DNA of 15,071 bases from Holosporaceae bacterium (GTDB lineage: Bacteria > Pseudomonadota > Alphaproteobacteria > UBA3830): the NCBI GenBank assembly GCA_031282785.1, contig JAITDB010000046.1:1-15071 (forward strand). Reading direction: 5' to 3'. Positions 5,907 to 14,552 of this stretch are shown one piece after another; the stretch's first letter is position 1; every line of letters begins with the position of its first letter. Both the position numbers and the translations under genes were made by a program. The notes beneath the pieces were generated by a model. It searched no databases, was not told where the DNA came from, and saw only the letters and a list, made by a program, of their open reading frames with translations.

Positions 5907-8900
5907 ATGGAAACTGCCATGACGTCTGCCAAAAACTCAAAGACCACGAATCCGCAAATAATGGACATAACGGCATCGCTGTGGATCTCGGCTTCGGCCG
6001 GTACTGGAAAAACCAAGAGCCTGATCGATCGCCTGTTAGCTCTGCTGCTGAACGGCGTTGTTCCTCATAAAATCCTGTGCCTGACCTATACCCGAGCTGC
6101 AGCTGCAGAAATGCTCGGACGCCTCGGGAAATATCTCTACGATCTTCGCCATATGTCGGACGATCGTCTGAAAAATGAATTGGAAAATATGGGGTTCGAT
6201 GAAAAATATTTTTCCATCGCTCGCTCCCTCCACGAAAAAAGCCTCGATCCCTCCGGATGGGTGCAAATAAAAACCATTCACAGCTTTTGCTTTAGCCTTA
6301 TCGAGAAGTTTCCCATCGAAACCGGGTTATTTCCCGGAATAAAATTGTGCGACGAACATCAGCGTCAACAAATGCTGTGCGAAGTCAAGGACGCCGTGCT
6401 GCGAGACAAAAAAAATCATCAGCTGCTGGAATTGCTGTCGGATTATTCGACGGACGTCTTTGAAGTCATCAAAAAAAATATCGCGGCCATAGCAAAACAA
6501 AATTGGGAAATGGGAAATTTCGATAAATTGTATGCCGATTTTTTCGAAATGCCTCTGGAAGATCTCTCTCGAAATGTCGGCGAACTCGATGCCTTTCTGC
6601 TGAAAAAAATTTTTCCCGACCAATATCAGAAAATTTTTCTGGAAACAGCGAAAATTTTACGCACCGGAACCAAGACAGACATTGAAAAAGCTGAGCAATT
6701 CGAGAAAAGTGCCCAAAATTCTACCTCAGATTTTCTAGACGTCTTTTTTACGAAGGAACAGAAGGTGCGCGCTAAATTATTTACGCAGGATATCGCAAAA
6801 AAATTCCCGGATTTTCCGCAGCACATGCAAAAAATGCAGCAGCAGGCATTGGAATTTCTGGAGGAAAAGAAAAGACTCGTGTCTGCCAAGGTCAACGTGG
6901 CATTTTTTTCGATTGCCGAAAAAGTAATTTTAGGATTTCAGTCGCTGAAGAAAAAAAATCATTGCATTGATTTCGACGACGTCATAGTGATCACGGCGGA
7001 TTTGCTCAACAATATGGAATGGATACTGTATAAAACCGATGGTGGCGTTGACCATGTATTGATCGACGAGGCCCAGGACACGTCTCCGGCACAGTGGGAG
7101 ATCATCAAGGCCATCACCGACGAATTTTTCAGCTACGGCGATGGATCTCTCCAAACAGTCTTCGTGGTGGGCGACGAAAAGCAGTCGATATATTCGTTTC
7201 AAGGAGCAGACGTAAAATTATTTCAGCAAATGCACGAATATTTCAAAAAACGCTCCGAAAGCAACGGCCAAAAATTTTTCGACGTGGTACTTAAAAGATC
7301 CTACAGAAGCACCGGAAATATTCTCGCCTTCGTAGACGACGTTTTCAGCAATATTTTTCCGAATGTGGAACATGAATCTGCCAGATCTGCCGATGGTGGT
7401 CTGGTGGAGGTGATCGATCTGTTCGAAGGCGAACCCGAGGAAGATGACCAAACCGAAGAAGAGGAAAAAAATAACGCAGACGAAAAAACAAATTCGGAGA
7501 AAAAAAGTTGGAAAATTATAAAATCCAGCGATCAACCTCTGACGTCTGGGAAAAAATTGTCGCGGCATGTGGCGGAACTCATCAACGATGCCATTGGGAA
7601 AAAAATTTTTGTGGCGTCACGAGGACGTCCTGCAAAAGCGTCGGATTTTTTAATTTTGTTTCGGCGCCGGGATCGAAAAATTATGCAGAGCATCACTGAT
7701 GCCCTGAGAGAATTTTCCATTCCCGTGACCGGCATCGACAAAGTATTGCTGGAAGACGAGCTCATTGTGGAGGATCTGGTGACATTGGCGGAATTCGCGG
7801 TTTTCCCGTGGGACGACCTCGCTTGTGCCCGCGTGCTCAAGTCTCCGATCGTCGGCATGACGGAGGAAGATCTGATGGATGCCTGCATTTGTCGCAACGA
7901 CACGCATCTATGGGATTATTTGCGAAGCAACGACGACCTCTGCGAAAAATATCCGCTTCAGCAATTGCAGCGGCTTCTGGACAACGCGTTTCACGTATCT
8001 GCCCACGATTTTTTTATGATCGCTCTCACAAACGGCCTGCAGGAACACTTCATCACAAGACTCGGAAGCAAATGTCTCGATGTGCTCTATGAATTTCTCC
8101 AGGTGGTGGCGGAATACGAGAGCAAAAACAGTGCTTCGCTGCAAAGTTTTTTGGAGTGGTTCACGCGTTTTGAAAAAGAAATAAAACGCGAATCATTCGG
8201 TAACGAAAATGCCGTAAAACTGATGACTGCTCATTCGTCGAAAGGACTGCAGGCGCCGTTTGTGCTGCTCGCCGATTGTCATTTTTCCAAAACCAAGAGC
8301 GATGGAATTCTAAAAACCAACGATGGCTTGCTGATCTGGGATTTTCCGAAAGATATGAGCGAAAAAAGCATGAGAGCAGAGCCCGTCGAACGACTGCGGC
8401 AGGAGCAATCGCAGCTGGATGTGCAGGAATCCCAGCGACTGCTATACGTCGCCCTCACCAGAGCAGAAGATTTCCTCTATATTCTCGGACAAAAAAACGG
8501 CAAAGGTCAGAAATTGAGCGAAGCCTGTTGGTATAGCATCGTGACTGGAGCCGTCGACGAAAAATTTGCGTCCCAGATACGTCATAACCATGGTCTGAAG
8601 AGATGGGGAAAATATGATCTTGCATCAGACACTCACCAGGAATTTTTTTCGCCAATTTCTTCTTCGCCAAATATTTTTACTCCTCTTCCTCAGTGGTTTT
8701 TCGAAAAATTAGACAAGCCGCACATCGTTCCAACGAAAATCGAGGAGAAAAAAAGTACGGAAATTATTTATGGAGAGTGTGTGCATTTGCTGTTGTCGGA
8801 GGTCCACAAATATTCCTCAGCGTTTTTCGAAACATTTGCCGATCATCTGATGAATAAATTCGATCTGGCGAGCGATCTTAAAAACAATGCAAAGGCAGAG

Positions 8901-9224
8901 GTGCGGCGTCTGCTGGATATTCCGGCCTACGACTTTATTTTTGCAAAAAATTCCCTGGCGGAAGTGCCGTTTTTTTACGACGGACGAGAAGGCCGCATCG
9001 ATAAAATCGCATTCAAAGATCCCGATGAAATTTGGATAATAGATTTCAAAACCGGCGTGCTAAAGGAAGAAATTCCGACAAGCTATCGGGAACAATTATC
9101 TTTTTATAAAAACGCAGTTGCAGCTATATATCCGCTGTCCAAGAGCATAAAAACAGCCATTCTCTGGACGCAAGCGGCAAAACTAACCATTCTCTCAGAC
9201 GATTTTTTTTCTGATCTGCCTTAG
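5907..9224 (+). CDS. addA: Double-strand break repair helicase-nuclease AddA
   Basis: AddA is the UvrD-like helicase and nuclease subunit of AddAB, which resects double-strand DNA ends for recombination. With the ATG at 5907 the protein has 1105 residues; an open frame reaches back to 5841 but overlaps the M16 gene. Helicase motifs are complete: Walker A SAGTGKT (30-36), motif II with DEAQDT from 387, GDEKQS from 422, RSYRS from 464, motif V TAHSSKG near 774, and YVALTRAED (847-855). The C-terminal RecB-like nuclease has His960, Asp1032, Asp1046 and Lys1048 (DFKTG), so it should be active. A very acidic Glu/Asp/Lys stretch at about 507-534 interrupts the helicase region. It starts 5 bp after the M16 stop with a weak ribosome binding site, so translation is probably coupled. 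The usual partner addB is not adjacent. Confidence 0.95.
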   Translation: METAMTSAKNSKTTNPQIMDITASLWISASAGTGKTKSLIDRLLALLLNGVVPHKILCLTYTRAAAAEMLGRLGKYLYDLRHMSDDRLKNELENMGFDEKYFSIARSLHEKSLDPSGWVQIKTIHSFCFSLIEKFPIETGLFPGIKLCDEHQRQQMLCEVKDAVLRDKKNHQLLELLSDYSTDVFEVIKKNIAAIAKQNWEMGNFDKLYADFFEMPLEDLSRNVGELDAFLLKKIFPDQYQKIFLETAKILRTGTKTDIEKAEQFEKSAQNSTSDFLDVFFTKEQKVRAKLFTQDIAKKFPDFPQHMQKMQQQALEFLEEKKRLVSAKVNVAFFSIAEKVILGFQSLKKKNHCIDFDDVIVITADLLNNMEWILYKTDGGVDHVLIDEAQDTSPAQWEIIKAITDEFFSYGDGSLQTVFVVGDEKQSIYSFQGADVKLFQQMHEYFKKRSESNGQKFFDVVLKRSYRSTGNILAFVDDVFSNIFPNVEHESARSADGGLVEVIDLFEGEPEEDDQTEEEEKNNADEKTNSEKKSWKIIKSSDQPLTSGKKLSRHVAELINDAIGKKIFVASRGRPAKASDFLILFRRRDRKIMQSITDALREFSIPVTGIDKVLLEDELIVEDLVTLAEFAVFPWDDLACARVLKSPIVGMTEEDLMDACICRNDTHLWDYLRSNDDLCEKYPLQQLQRLLDNAFHVSAHDFFMIALTNGLQEHFITRLGSKCLDVLYEFLQVVAEYESKNSASLQSFLEWFTRFEKEIKRESFGNENAVKLMTAHSSKGLQAPFVLLADCHFSKTKSDGILKTNDGLLIWDFPKDMSEKSMRAEPVERLRQEQSQLDVQESQRLLYVALTRAEDFLYILGQKNGKGQKLSEACWYSIVTGAVDEKFASQIRHNHGLKRWGKYDLASDTHQEFFSPISSSPNIFTPLPQWFFEKLDKPHIVPTKIEEKKSTEIIYGECVHLLLSEVHKYSSAFFETFADHLMNKFDLASDLKNNAKAEVRRLLDIPAYDFIFAKNSLAEVPFFYDGREGRIDKIAFKDPDEIWIIDFKTGVLKEEIPTSYREQLSFYKNAVAAIYPLSKSIKTAILWTQAAKLTILSDDFFSDLP

Positions 9225-9252
9225 CCATACGAAAAATATTCAAAAACAAAAT

Positions 9253-9402
9253 CTATGCGAAATCTTTGGGATCCAAGTCCTGGAGCGGAGTTGGAGAATA
9301 TCCAGGCGCATCTTGCTCGTCGTTAGAGGCGAGAAAGTATTTCATTCTGTCCAGGATTTCTCCCAAAAACTTTTCGCTTTCTAAATTAATTTCATTTATC
9401 AT
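9253..9402 (-). CDS. Small hypothetical protein, 49 aa
   Basis: This short frame lies in the 400-bp gap between the convergent addA and eno genes. ATG at 9402-9400 is preceded by AGGAA (9411-9407) at good spacing, and the frame runs 49 codons to a TAG at 9255-9253. The product begins MINEINLESEKFLGEILDRM and ends DLDPKDFA. The first half is predicted to be an amphipathic helix; the second is Pro- and Asp-rich and probably extended. It is acidic, with no signal peptide, membrane segment or cysteine. I do not recognise it. The coding sense is supported by the ribosome binding site and the non-random composition, not by homology. The eno terminator lies upstream, so it would need its own promoter; TAGACT-17 bp-TAAAAT around 9500 is a weak candidate. 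No terminator is evident between it and addA. Confidence 0.5.
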   Translation of the reverse strand: MINEINLESEKFLGEILDRMKYFLASNDEQDAPGYSPTPLQDLDPKDFA

Positions 9403-9558
9403 TTTATTCCTACGTACCAGATTATGTTACCCATTTCTGACCATAATATGCCACTCGTAACATCTTAACTAAAGAATTTTACTCTTTTGTGGGATAAAAG
9501 TCTATATCCTTGCAGCAGCAAATCTAAAAAAGGAAAAATAAACTCGATTTTCTTATTT

Positions 9559-9608
9559 AAAAACACGGACGATGGCGTTGTTTACCAAGAAATTTCGTCC
9601 GTGTTTTT
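9559..9608 (-). terminator. eno terminator (possibly bidirectional)
   Basis: AAAAACACGGACGA (9559-9572) and TCGTCCGTGTTTTT (9595-9608) are perfect 14-bp complements around a 22-nt loop. On the minus strand the stem ends in GTGTTTTT followed by AAATAAG, 17 bp after the eno stop codon. The symmetric A/T flanks would also give a T-tract on the plus strand, so it could stop any read-through coming from addA. The loop is long and can form a small inner hairpin (TTG/CAA). Confidence 0.8.
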
Positions 9609-9624
9609 GTTGCGGTGGCGATTT

Positions 9625-11076
<1,452 letters not shown>

Positions 11077-11143
11077 TCAAGGAGAATTAGGATATTCAGC
11101 GAATAATTTTTCGTCTTATGTGCGTTTTATTTATTATATTACA

Positions 11144-11172
11144 TTTACATATTAAGTTAATTATATTATGAT
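11144..11172 (+). promoter_or_regulatory. Putative promoter of the nitronate monooxygenase-like gene
   Basis: TTTACA (11144-11149), a 17-bp spacer and TATGAT (11167-11172) each match the sigma-70 consensus at five of six positions. The predicted transcription start is near 11179, the first bases of the leader stem-loop. Confidence 0.65.
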
Positions 11173-11177
11173 TCCTC

Positions 11178-11231
11178 AAGATTACTGCATAGCTTTATCT
11201 CCTTCATGAACCTAGTGTTTGCAGTAATCTT
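11178..11231 (+). promoter_or_regulatory. 5' leader stem-loop upstream of the flavoprotein gene
   Basis: AAGATTACTGCA (11178-11189) and TGCAGTAATCTT (11220-11231) are perfect 12-bp complements around a 30-nt loop. The stem begins where transcription is predicted to start and is followed by TTATTTTAT, so it could act as an attenuator-like terminator or as a stabilising 5' hairpin. The loop contains CTCCTT (11199-11204), which can pair with the ribosome binding site AGGGAG (11253-11258) with one G-U pair, suggesting possible translational control. It does not match a riboswitch class I can name. Confidence 0.55.
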
Positions 11232-11263
11232 TTATTTTATGTATTCCTTTTAAGGGAGTTAGG

Positions 11264-12637
11264 GTGCATCTAGGATTACAAAAGTTTTCTGGAGTTGATG
11301 TTTTGCCTCTGGTAGAAGGTGGCAAAGGAGTTTCTGTATCCAATGGTTTTACCTGTGGAGCCTGGGCGGCCTGCGGAGGCGTGGGAACTTTTTCTGCAGT
11401 AAATGCCGACTCCTATGACGAAAACGGCGACGCAATTCCACAGATATATCGTGGGAAATCCAGAAATGAGCGACGACAAGAACTAATAGAATACGCAGTA
11501 GCCGGAGCCATTGCTCAGGCAAAAATTGCCCGCGAAGTCTCCAACGATAACGGACGCATCCACATGAACGCCCTCTGGGAAATGGGAGCCTGTGAAGAGA
11601 TTTTGGAGCGAGTTCTGGAGGCAGCGAAAGGCTGCATTCACGGAGTGGTCTGTGGAGCCGGTATGCCATACGCTTTGGCAGAAATTGCCTCTCGGTTTAG
11701 CGTCTATTATTATCCGATAGTTTCGTCTGCACGAGCTTTTTCTGCTCTTTTTCGCAGATCTTTCAAAAAATTTCAGGATTTTCTCGGAGGCATTGTCTAT
11801 GAAGATCCGTGGCTTGCTGGCGGTCATAACGGACTCTCCAACGCCGAGAATCCCCAGAAGCCATGCAATCCGTATCTGCGATTGGTGGCACTACGCAGCA
11901 CCATGAACGATTTCAATTTACATCAGATGCCAATTATAATAGCTGGCGGCGTTTGGTGGCTGTCCGAGTGGAGCGACTACATCGATAACAAAGAAATCGG
12001 ACCGGTCGCTTTTCAATTTGGAACGCGCTCCATCGTGACCACCGAGTGCCCCGTGATAAAAACCTGGCAGTCGAAGCTGATGTCTCTAAAAAGAGGCGAT
12101 GTCAAACTAACGCAACTGAGTCCGACAGGATTTTATTCCTCTGCCATTAATACCAAAATGCTCGCGAATCTGCTGGAAAGGCAAAAACGACAGGTGAAGA
12201 TAGTCGAAGACTCCTCCATTATGGTGCAGGTAGGCTCGCGAACTGTGTGCCTAGACGAATCTTTCCGCGAAAATGTCGAAGCATGGATCCAAGATGGCTA
12301 TACACAAGCCATGATGACTCCAGACAATACGGTGGTGTTCGTGACTCCGGAGCAGTCAAAGCAAATTTTGCATGATCAGAAGAATTGCAGCTGTTGCCTT
12401 AGTATGTGTCGCTTTAGTAGTTGGTGTCAGCAGAACGGCGGCACGGGAAAAATTCCAGATCCAAGATCCTTTTGCATACAAAAAACGCTGCAGAGCATTG
12501 CTCACGGAGGCAATCTCGAAGATAATCTCATGTTCGCTGGACATTTGGCCTATAGATTCGCCGAAGACCCGTTCTACGACAATAATTTCATTCCGACCAC
12601 TCGACAATTAATTGACAGAATCCTTACCGGCTATTAG
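11264..12637 (+). CDS. Nitronate monooxygenase / 2-nitropropane dioxygenase-like flavoprotein with Cys-rich C-terminus
   Basis: A predicted FMN-dependent TIM-barrel oxidoreductase of the nitronate monooxygenase family. Recognisable parts are CGAGMP (130-135), GGHNG (186-190, with the family's catalytic His at 188), the phosphate-binding IIIAGGV (224-230), and FQFGTRSIVTTE (251-261). At 457 residues it is about 100 longer than typical members. The extra C-terminal part carries a cluster of Cys at 375, 377, 378, 382 and 388 plus Cys404, which could bind an iron-sulfur cluster or zinc. Members with this extension probably act on something other than nitroalkanes, and the real substrate is unknown. 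The start is GTG at 11264, with AAGGGAG (11252-11258) at normal spacing. The gene stands alone with its own promoter and structured leader; a weak hairpin follows. The call is firm for the fold and modest for the activity. Confidence 0.82.
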   Translation: MHLGLQKFSGVDVLPLVEGGKGVSVSNGFTCGAWAACGGVGTFSAVNADSYDENGDAIPQIYRGKSRNERRQELIEYAVAGAIAQAKIAREVSNDNGRIHMNALWEMGACEEILERVLEAAKGCIHGVVCGAGMPYALAEIASRFSVYYYPIVSSARAFSALFRRSFKKFQDFLGGIVYEDPWLAGGHNGLSNAENPQKPCNPYLRLVALRSTMNDFNLHQMPIIIAGGVWWLSEWSDYIDNKEIGPVAFQFGTRSIVTTECPVIKTWQSKLMSLKRGDVKLTQLSPTGFYSSAINTKMLANLLERQKRQVKIVEDSSIMVQVGSRTVCLDESFRENVEAWIQDGYTQAMMTPDNTVVFVTPEQSKQILHDQKNCSCCLSMCRFSSWCQQNGGTGKIPDPRSFCIQKTLQSIAHGGNLEDNLMFAGHLAYRFAEDPFYDNNFIPTTRQLIDRILTGY

Positions 12638-12682
12638 AGCTTAACGCTATTCTTCGCTACTTCGTGCGAGATGACTATGATA

Positions 12683-12720
12683 ACAACAAAAACGTCTAAA
12701 AACAGCGTTTTCTTTGTTGT
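12683..12720 (+). terminator. Weak terminator-like hairpin after the flavoprotein gene
   Basis: AAAACG (12689-12694) and CGTTTT (12706-12711) pair around an 11-nt loop. The stem can continue as ACAACA with TGTTGT after a 3-nt bulge. The downstream arm is T-rich. The stem is AT-rich and weak, so some read-through into the next gene is likely. Confidence 0.35.
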
Positions 12721-12731
12721 AAGAATAAAAA

Positions 12732-12752
12732 AGATATTGAAAACAAATATCT
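12732..12752. promoter_or_regulatory. Inverted repeat overlapping the response-regulator promoter, possible operator
   Basis: AGATATT (12732-12738) and AATATCT (12746-12752) are perfect 7-bp arms separated by 7 bp. The repeat covers the -35 hexamer and half of the spacer of the promoter at 12737-12765, a typical place for a repressor or autoregulator. Centre-to-centre spacing of 14 bp is a little over one helical turn. Confidence 0.4.
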
Positions 12753-12765
12753 CTTCATATATTAT
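12737..12765 (+). promoter_or_regulatory. Putative promoter of the response-regulator gene (and perhaps ftsEX)
   Basis: TTGAAA (12737-12742), exactly 17 bp, then TATTAT (12760-12765); each hexamer is one base from consensus. The start would be near 12772, just ahead of GGGGGT, the ribosome binding site of the next gene. Confidence 0.7.
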
Positions 12766-12788
12766 CAACTAAATGGGGGTAGCTAATA

Positions 12789-13781
12789 ATGAATGTTTTC
12801 GCCTGTTTTTTTCCAACTACGGTGATTTTAGTCGATGATAGTGCGGTTTTTTTAGAGAGTCTCAAGGACTGTCTAGATATAAAATCCGTGACATTCAAGA
12901 CTTTTGTTAATCCAGCGGAAGTGGTGGATTATGTGAACGAAGTCAGCGCTACGAACAGACTTGACTACGCCGATCTGGTGCGCGACGGCGAAGACAGCAT
13001 GTCCGACTGGAAATCAATACTCCTGAATGTAAATTATCTTCATCGGGAAATATATAATCCCTACAGATTCTCGAGAATATCCACCATTGTGGCTGATTAT
13101 CTGATGCCAGGCATGAATGGCATAGATCTATTCTCGAGAATCGATGATAAAAATATTCAGCGGATTCTGCTCACTGGCGTTGCCGACGAAAAAATAGCCA
13201 TCGACGCCTTTAACGAAGGAAAAATCAATCGTTTCGTTAAAAAAGGTACCATTAACTTTGAAAACGAAGTAACAGACGGCATTTTAAAGTCCGTGAATCA
13301 ATATTTTCGCTTTCACACGGAAGACATTTCCAAGCATTTGTCAGGATCAGATCGTGGACCTCTAAATGATCCGATTTTTGCTGATTTCTTTTTCAGTAAG
13401 TGCTTTGTAAAAGACATGACCGAATATTATATGCTGGACACGTTCGGCAGCTATCTTTTCATGAATGAAATCGGAGAAATGTCTATGTTGAGCCTGCTCA
13501 CCGAGCATGAAATGTGTCGCTTGATAGAAGTAGGCATTGAGTCCCAAGAAATTTCCGAAGAAGTTCTGAACAAGCTACAGTCTCGTAAATACATGTTGGT
13601 TTCTCATGAAAGAACAGGATTGTTGCCGCCAGTCTCCGAGTGGGCAAGATACCTGAGAGAAGCACATCGTCTTGACGGATACCAGACCTACTACTTCGCC
13701 ATCTCAGACGCAAAATCACTCGATGTAGATTTCAATGATATCCAAACGTTCCGCAATTTTAAGAGAAGACGGGATTTTTAG
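12789..13781 (+). CDS. Response-regulator-like protein with enlarged receiver domain and unknown C-terminal domain
   Basis: The N-terminal part is a CheY-like receiver: VILVDDS gives the acidic pair Asp16/Asp17, ADYLMPGMNG gives the phosphoacceptor Asp103, LLTG gives Thr129, and FVKKG gives Lys151. These are all the residues needed for phosphorylation. The distance from Asp17 to Asp103 is about 40 residues longer than usual, from an insertion near 50-97. The C-terminal half (about 190-330) is not a helix-turn-helix, GGDEF, EAL or HD domain. It contains YYMLDTFGSYLFMNEIG (213-229), which looks like two beta strands of a sensory or PAS-like fold, and later WARYLREAHRLDGYQTYYFA. I do not recognise it as a named family. 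GGGGG precedes the ATG by about 10 nt. No sensor kinase is in the window. ftsE begins 60 bp downstream on the same strand with no clear terminator, so co-transcription with ftsEX is likely. Confidence 0.82.
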   Translation: MNVFACFFPTTVILVDDSAVFLESLKDCLDIKSVTFKTFVNPAEVVDYVNEVSATNRLDYADLVRDGEDSMSDWKSILLNVNYLHREIYNPYRFSRISTIVADYLMPGMNGIDLFSRIDDKNIQRILLTGVADEKIAIDAFNEGKINRFVKKGTINFENEVTDGILKSVNQYFRFHTEDISKHLSGSDRGPLNDPIFADFFFSKCFVKDMTEYYMLDTFGSYLFMNEIGEMSMLSLLTEHEMCRLIEVGIESQEISEEVLNKLQSRKYMLVSHERTGLLPPVSEWARYLREAHRLDGYQTYYFAISDAKSLDVDFNDIQTFRNFKRRRDF

Positions 13782-13841
13782 ACTTTCTTAGGTAATACAA
13801 GTTTGTTATTGTTAGCATAGTTTGCTGATTGTGGAGAGCTG

Positions 13842-14552
13842 ATGTCCGGAGAAGAACCAATCATATTCCTTGATAAGGTTATGCTGCATTATGGAGATGG
13901 AGCTCCTGTGTTAAAGAGTATATCCGCATCTTTGTATAAAAAATCGTTTTATTTTCTCACAGGAGCGAGCGGGGCAGGGAAAACAACCCTCATGAGACTG
14001 CTATACCTGGGTATAAGGCCTTCCTCTGGACAATTAAAAATATTCGGCAAAGATGTGTCAGACATATCGCGCCGGGAAATATTTGAGATAAGACAAAAAA
14101 TAGGCGTTGTGTTTCAGGATTTTAATCTTCTGAATCATCTGACAGTTCTGGAAAATGTTGCATTGCCGCTTAAAGTCATGGGAGAAACGGAAAAGCAAAG
14201 GGAAAATCAAGCCAAAGAGATTCTCGATTGGGTCGGACTCGGCGGCTGCTTCAATGCATATCCGGACGTCCTATCCGGCGGACAAAAACAGCGAGTTGCC
14301 ATTGCTCGCGCCGTCATTATCAGACCGGAAATCCTTCTCGCAGACGAACCCACCGGAAACGTCGATGAACAAATCGCCAGTAAACTCATGAATCTCTTCT
14401 ACGGAATGCATAAAATGGGGACCTGCGTGATCGTCGCTACCCATTATCGGCAATTTGTCGATACTTTCCACTACAATGAACTGAAAATAGAAAATGGCAG
14501 AATTATCGCCAATGAATCGAGTTTTGACCCGAAAGGAGACTCTTTAGCATGA
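13842..14552 (+). CDS. ftsE: Cell division ATP-binding protein FtsE
   Basis: FtsE is the ATPase of the FtsEX complex at the division site, which transmits ATP hydrolysis through FtsX to activate peptidoglycan hydrolases. The 236-residue protein is a complete ABC ATPase: Walker A GASGAGKT (41-48), Q-loop Gln92 in VVFQDF, signature LSGGQKQR (144-151), Walker B ILLADEP (164-170) with catalytic Glu169, and switch His201. The FNLLNHLTVLENVALPL stretch (94-110) is typical of FtsE and the related LolD group; assignment to FtsE rests on the overlapping ftsX. GGAGAG lies 4-9 nt before the ATG. The tail after about residue 215 is short and probably variable. Confidence 0.93.
   Translation: MSGEEPIIFLDKVMLHYGDGAPVLKSISASLYKKSFYFLTGASGAGKTTLMRLLYLGIRPSSGQLKIFGKDVSDISRREIFEIRQKIGVVFQDFNLLNHLTVLENVALPLKVMGETEKQRENQAKEILDWVGLGGCFNAYPDVLSGGQKQRVAIARAVIIRPEILLADEPTGNVDEQIASKLMNLFYGMHKMGTCVIVATHYRQFVDTFHYNELKIENGRIIANESSFDPKGDSLA

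Noticed and set aside
13782..13841. Separate promoter for ftsE in the 60-bp gap
   Set aside because: TTGTTA-like -35 candidates have no -10 at acceptable spacing, so read-through from the response-regulator gene is the simpler reading.
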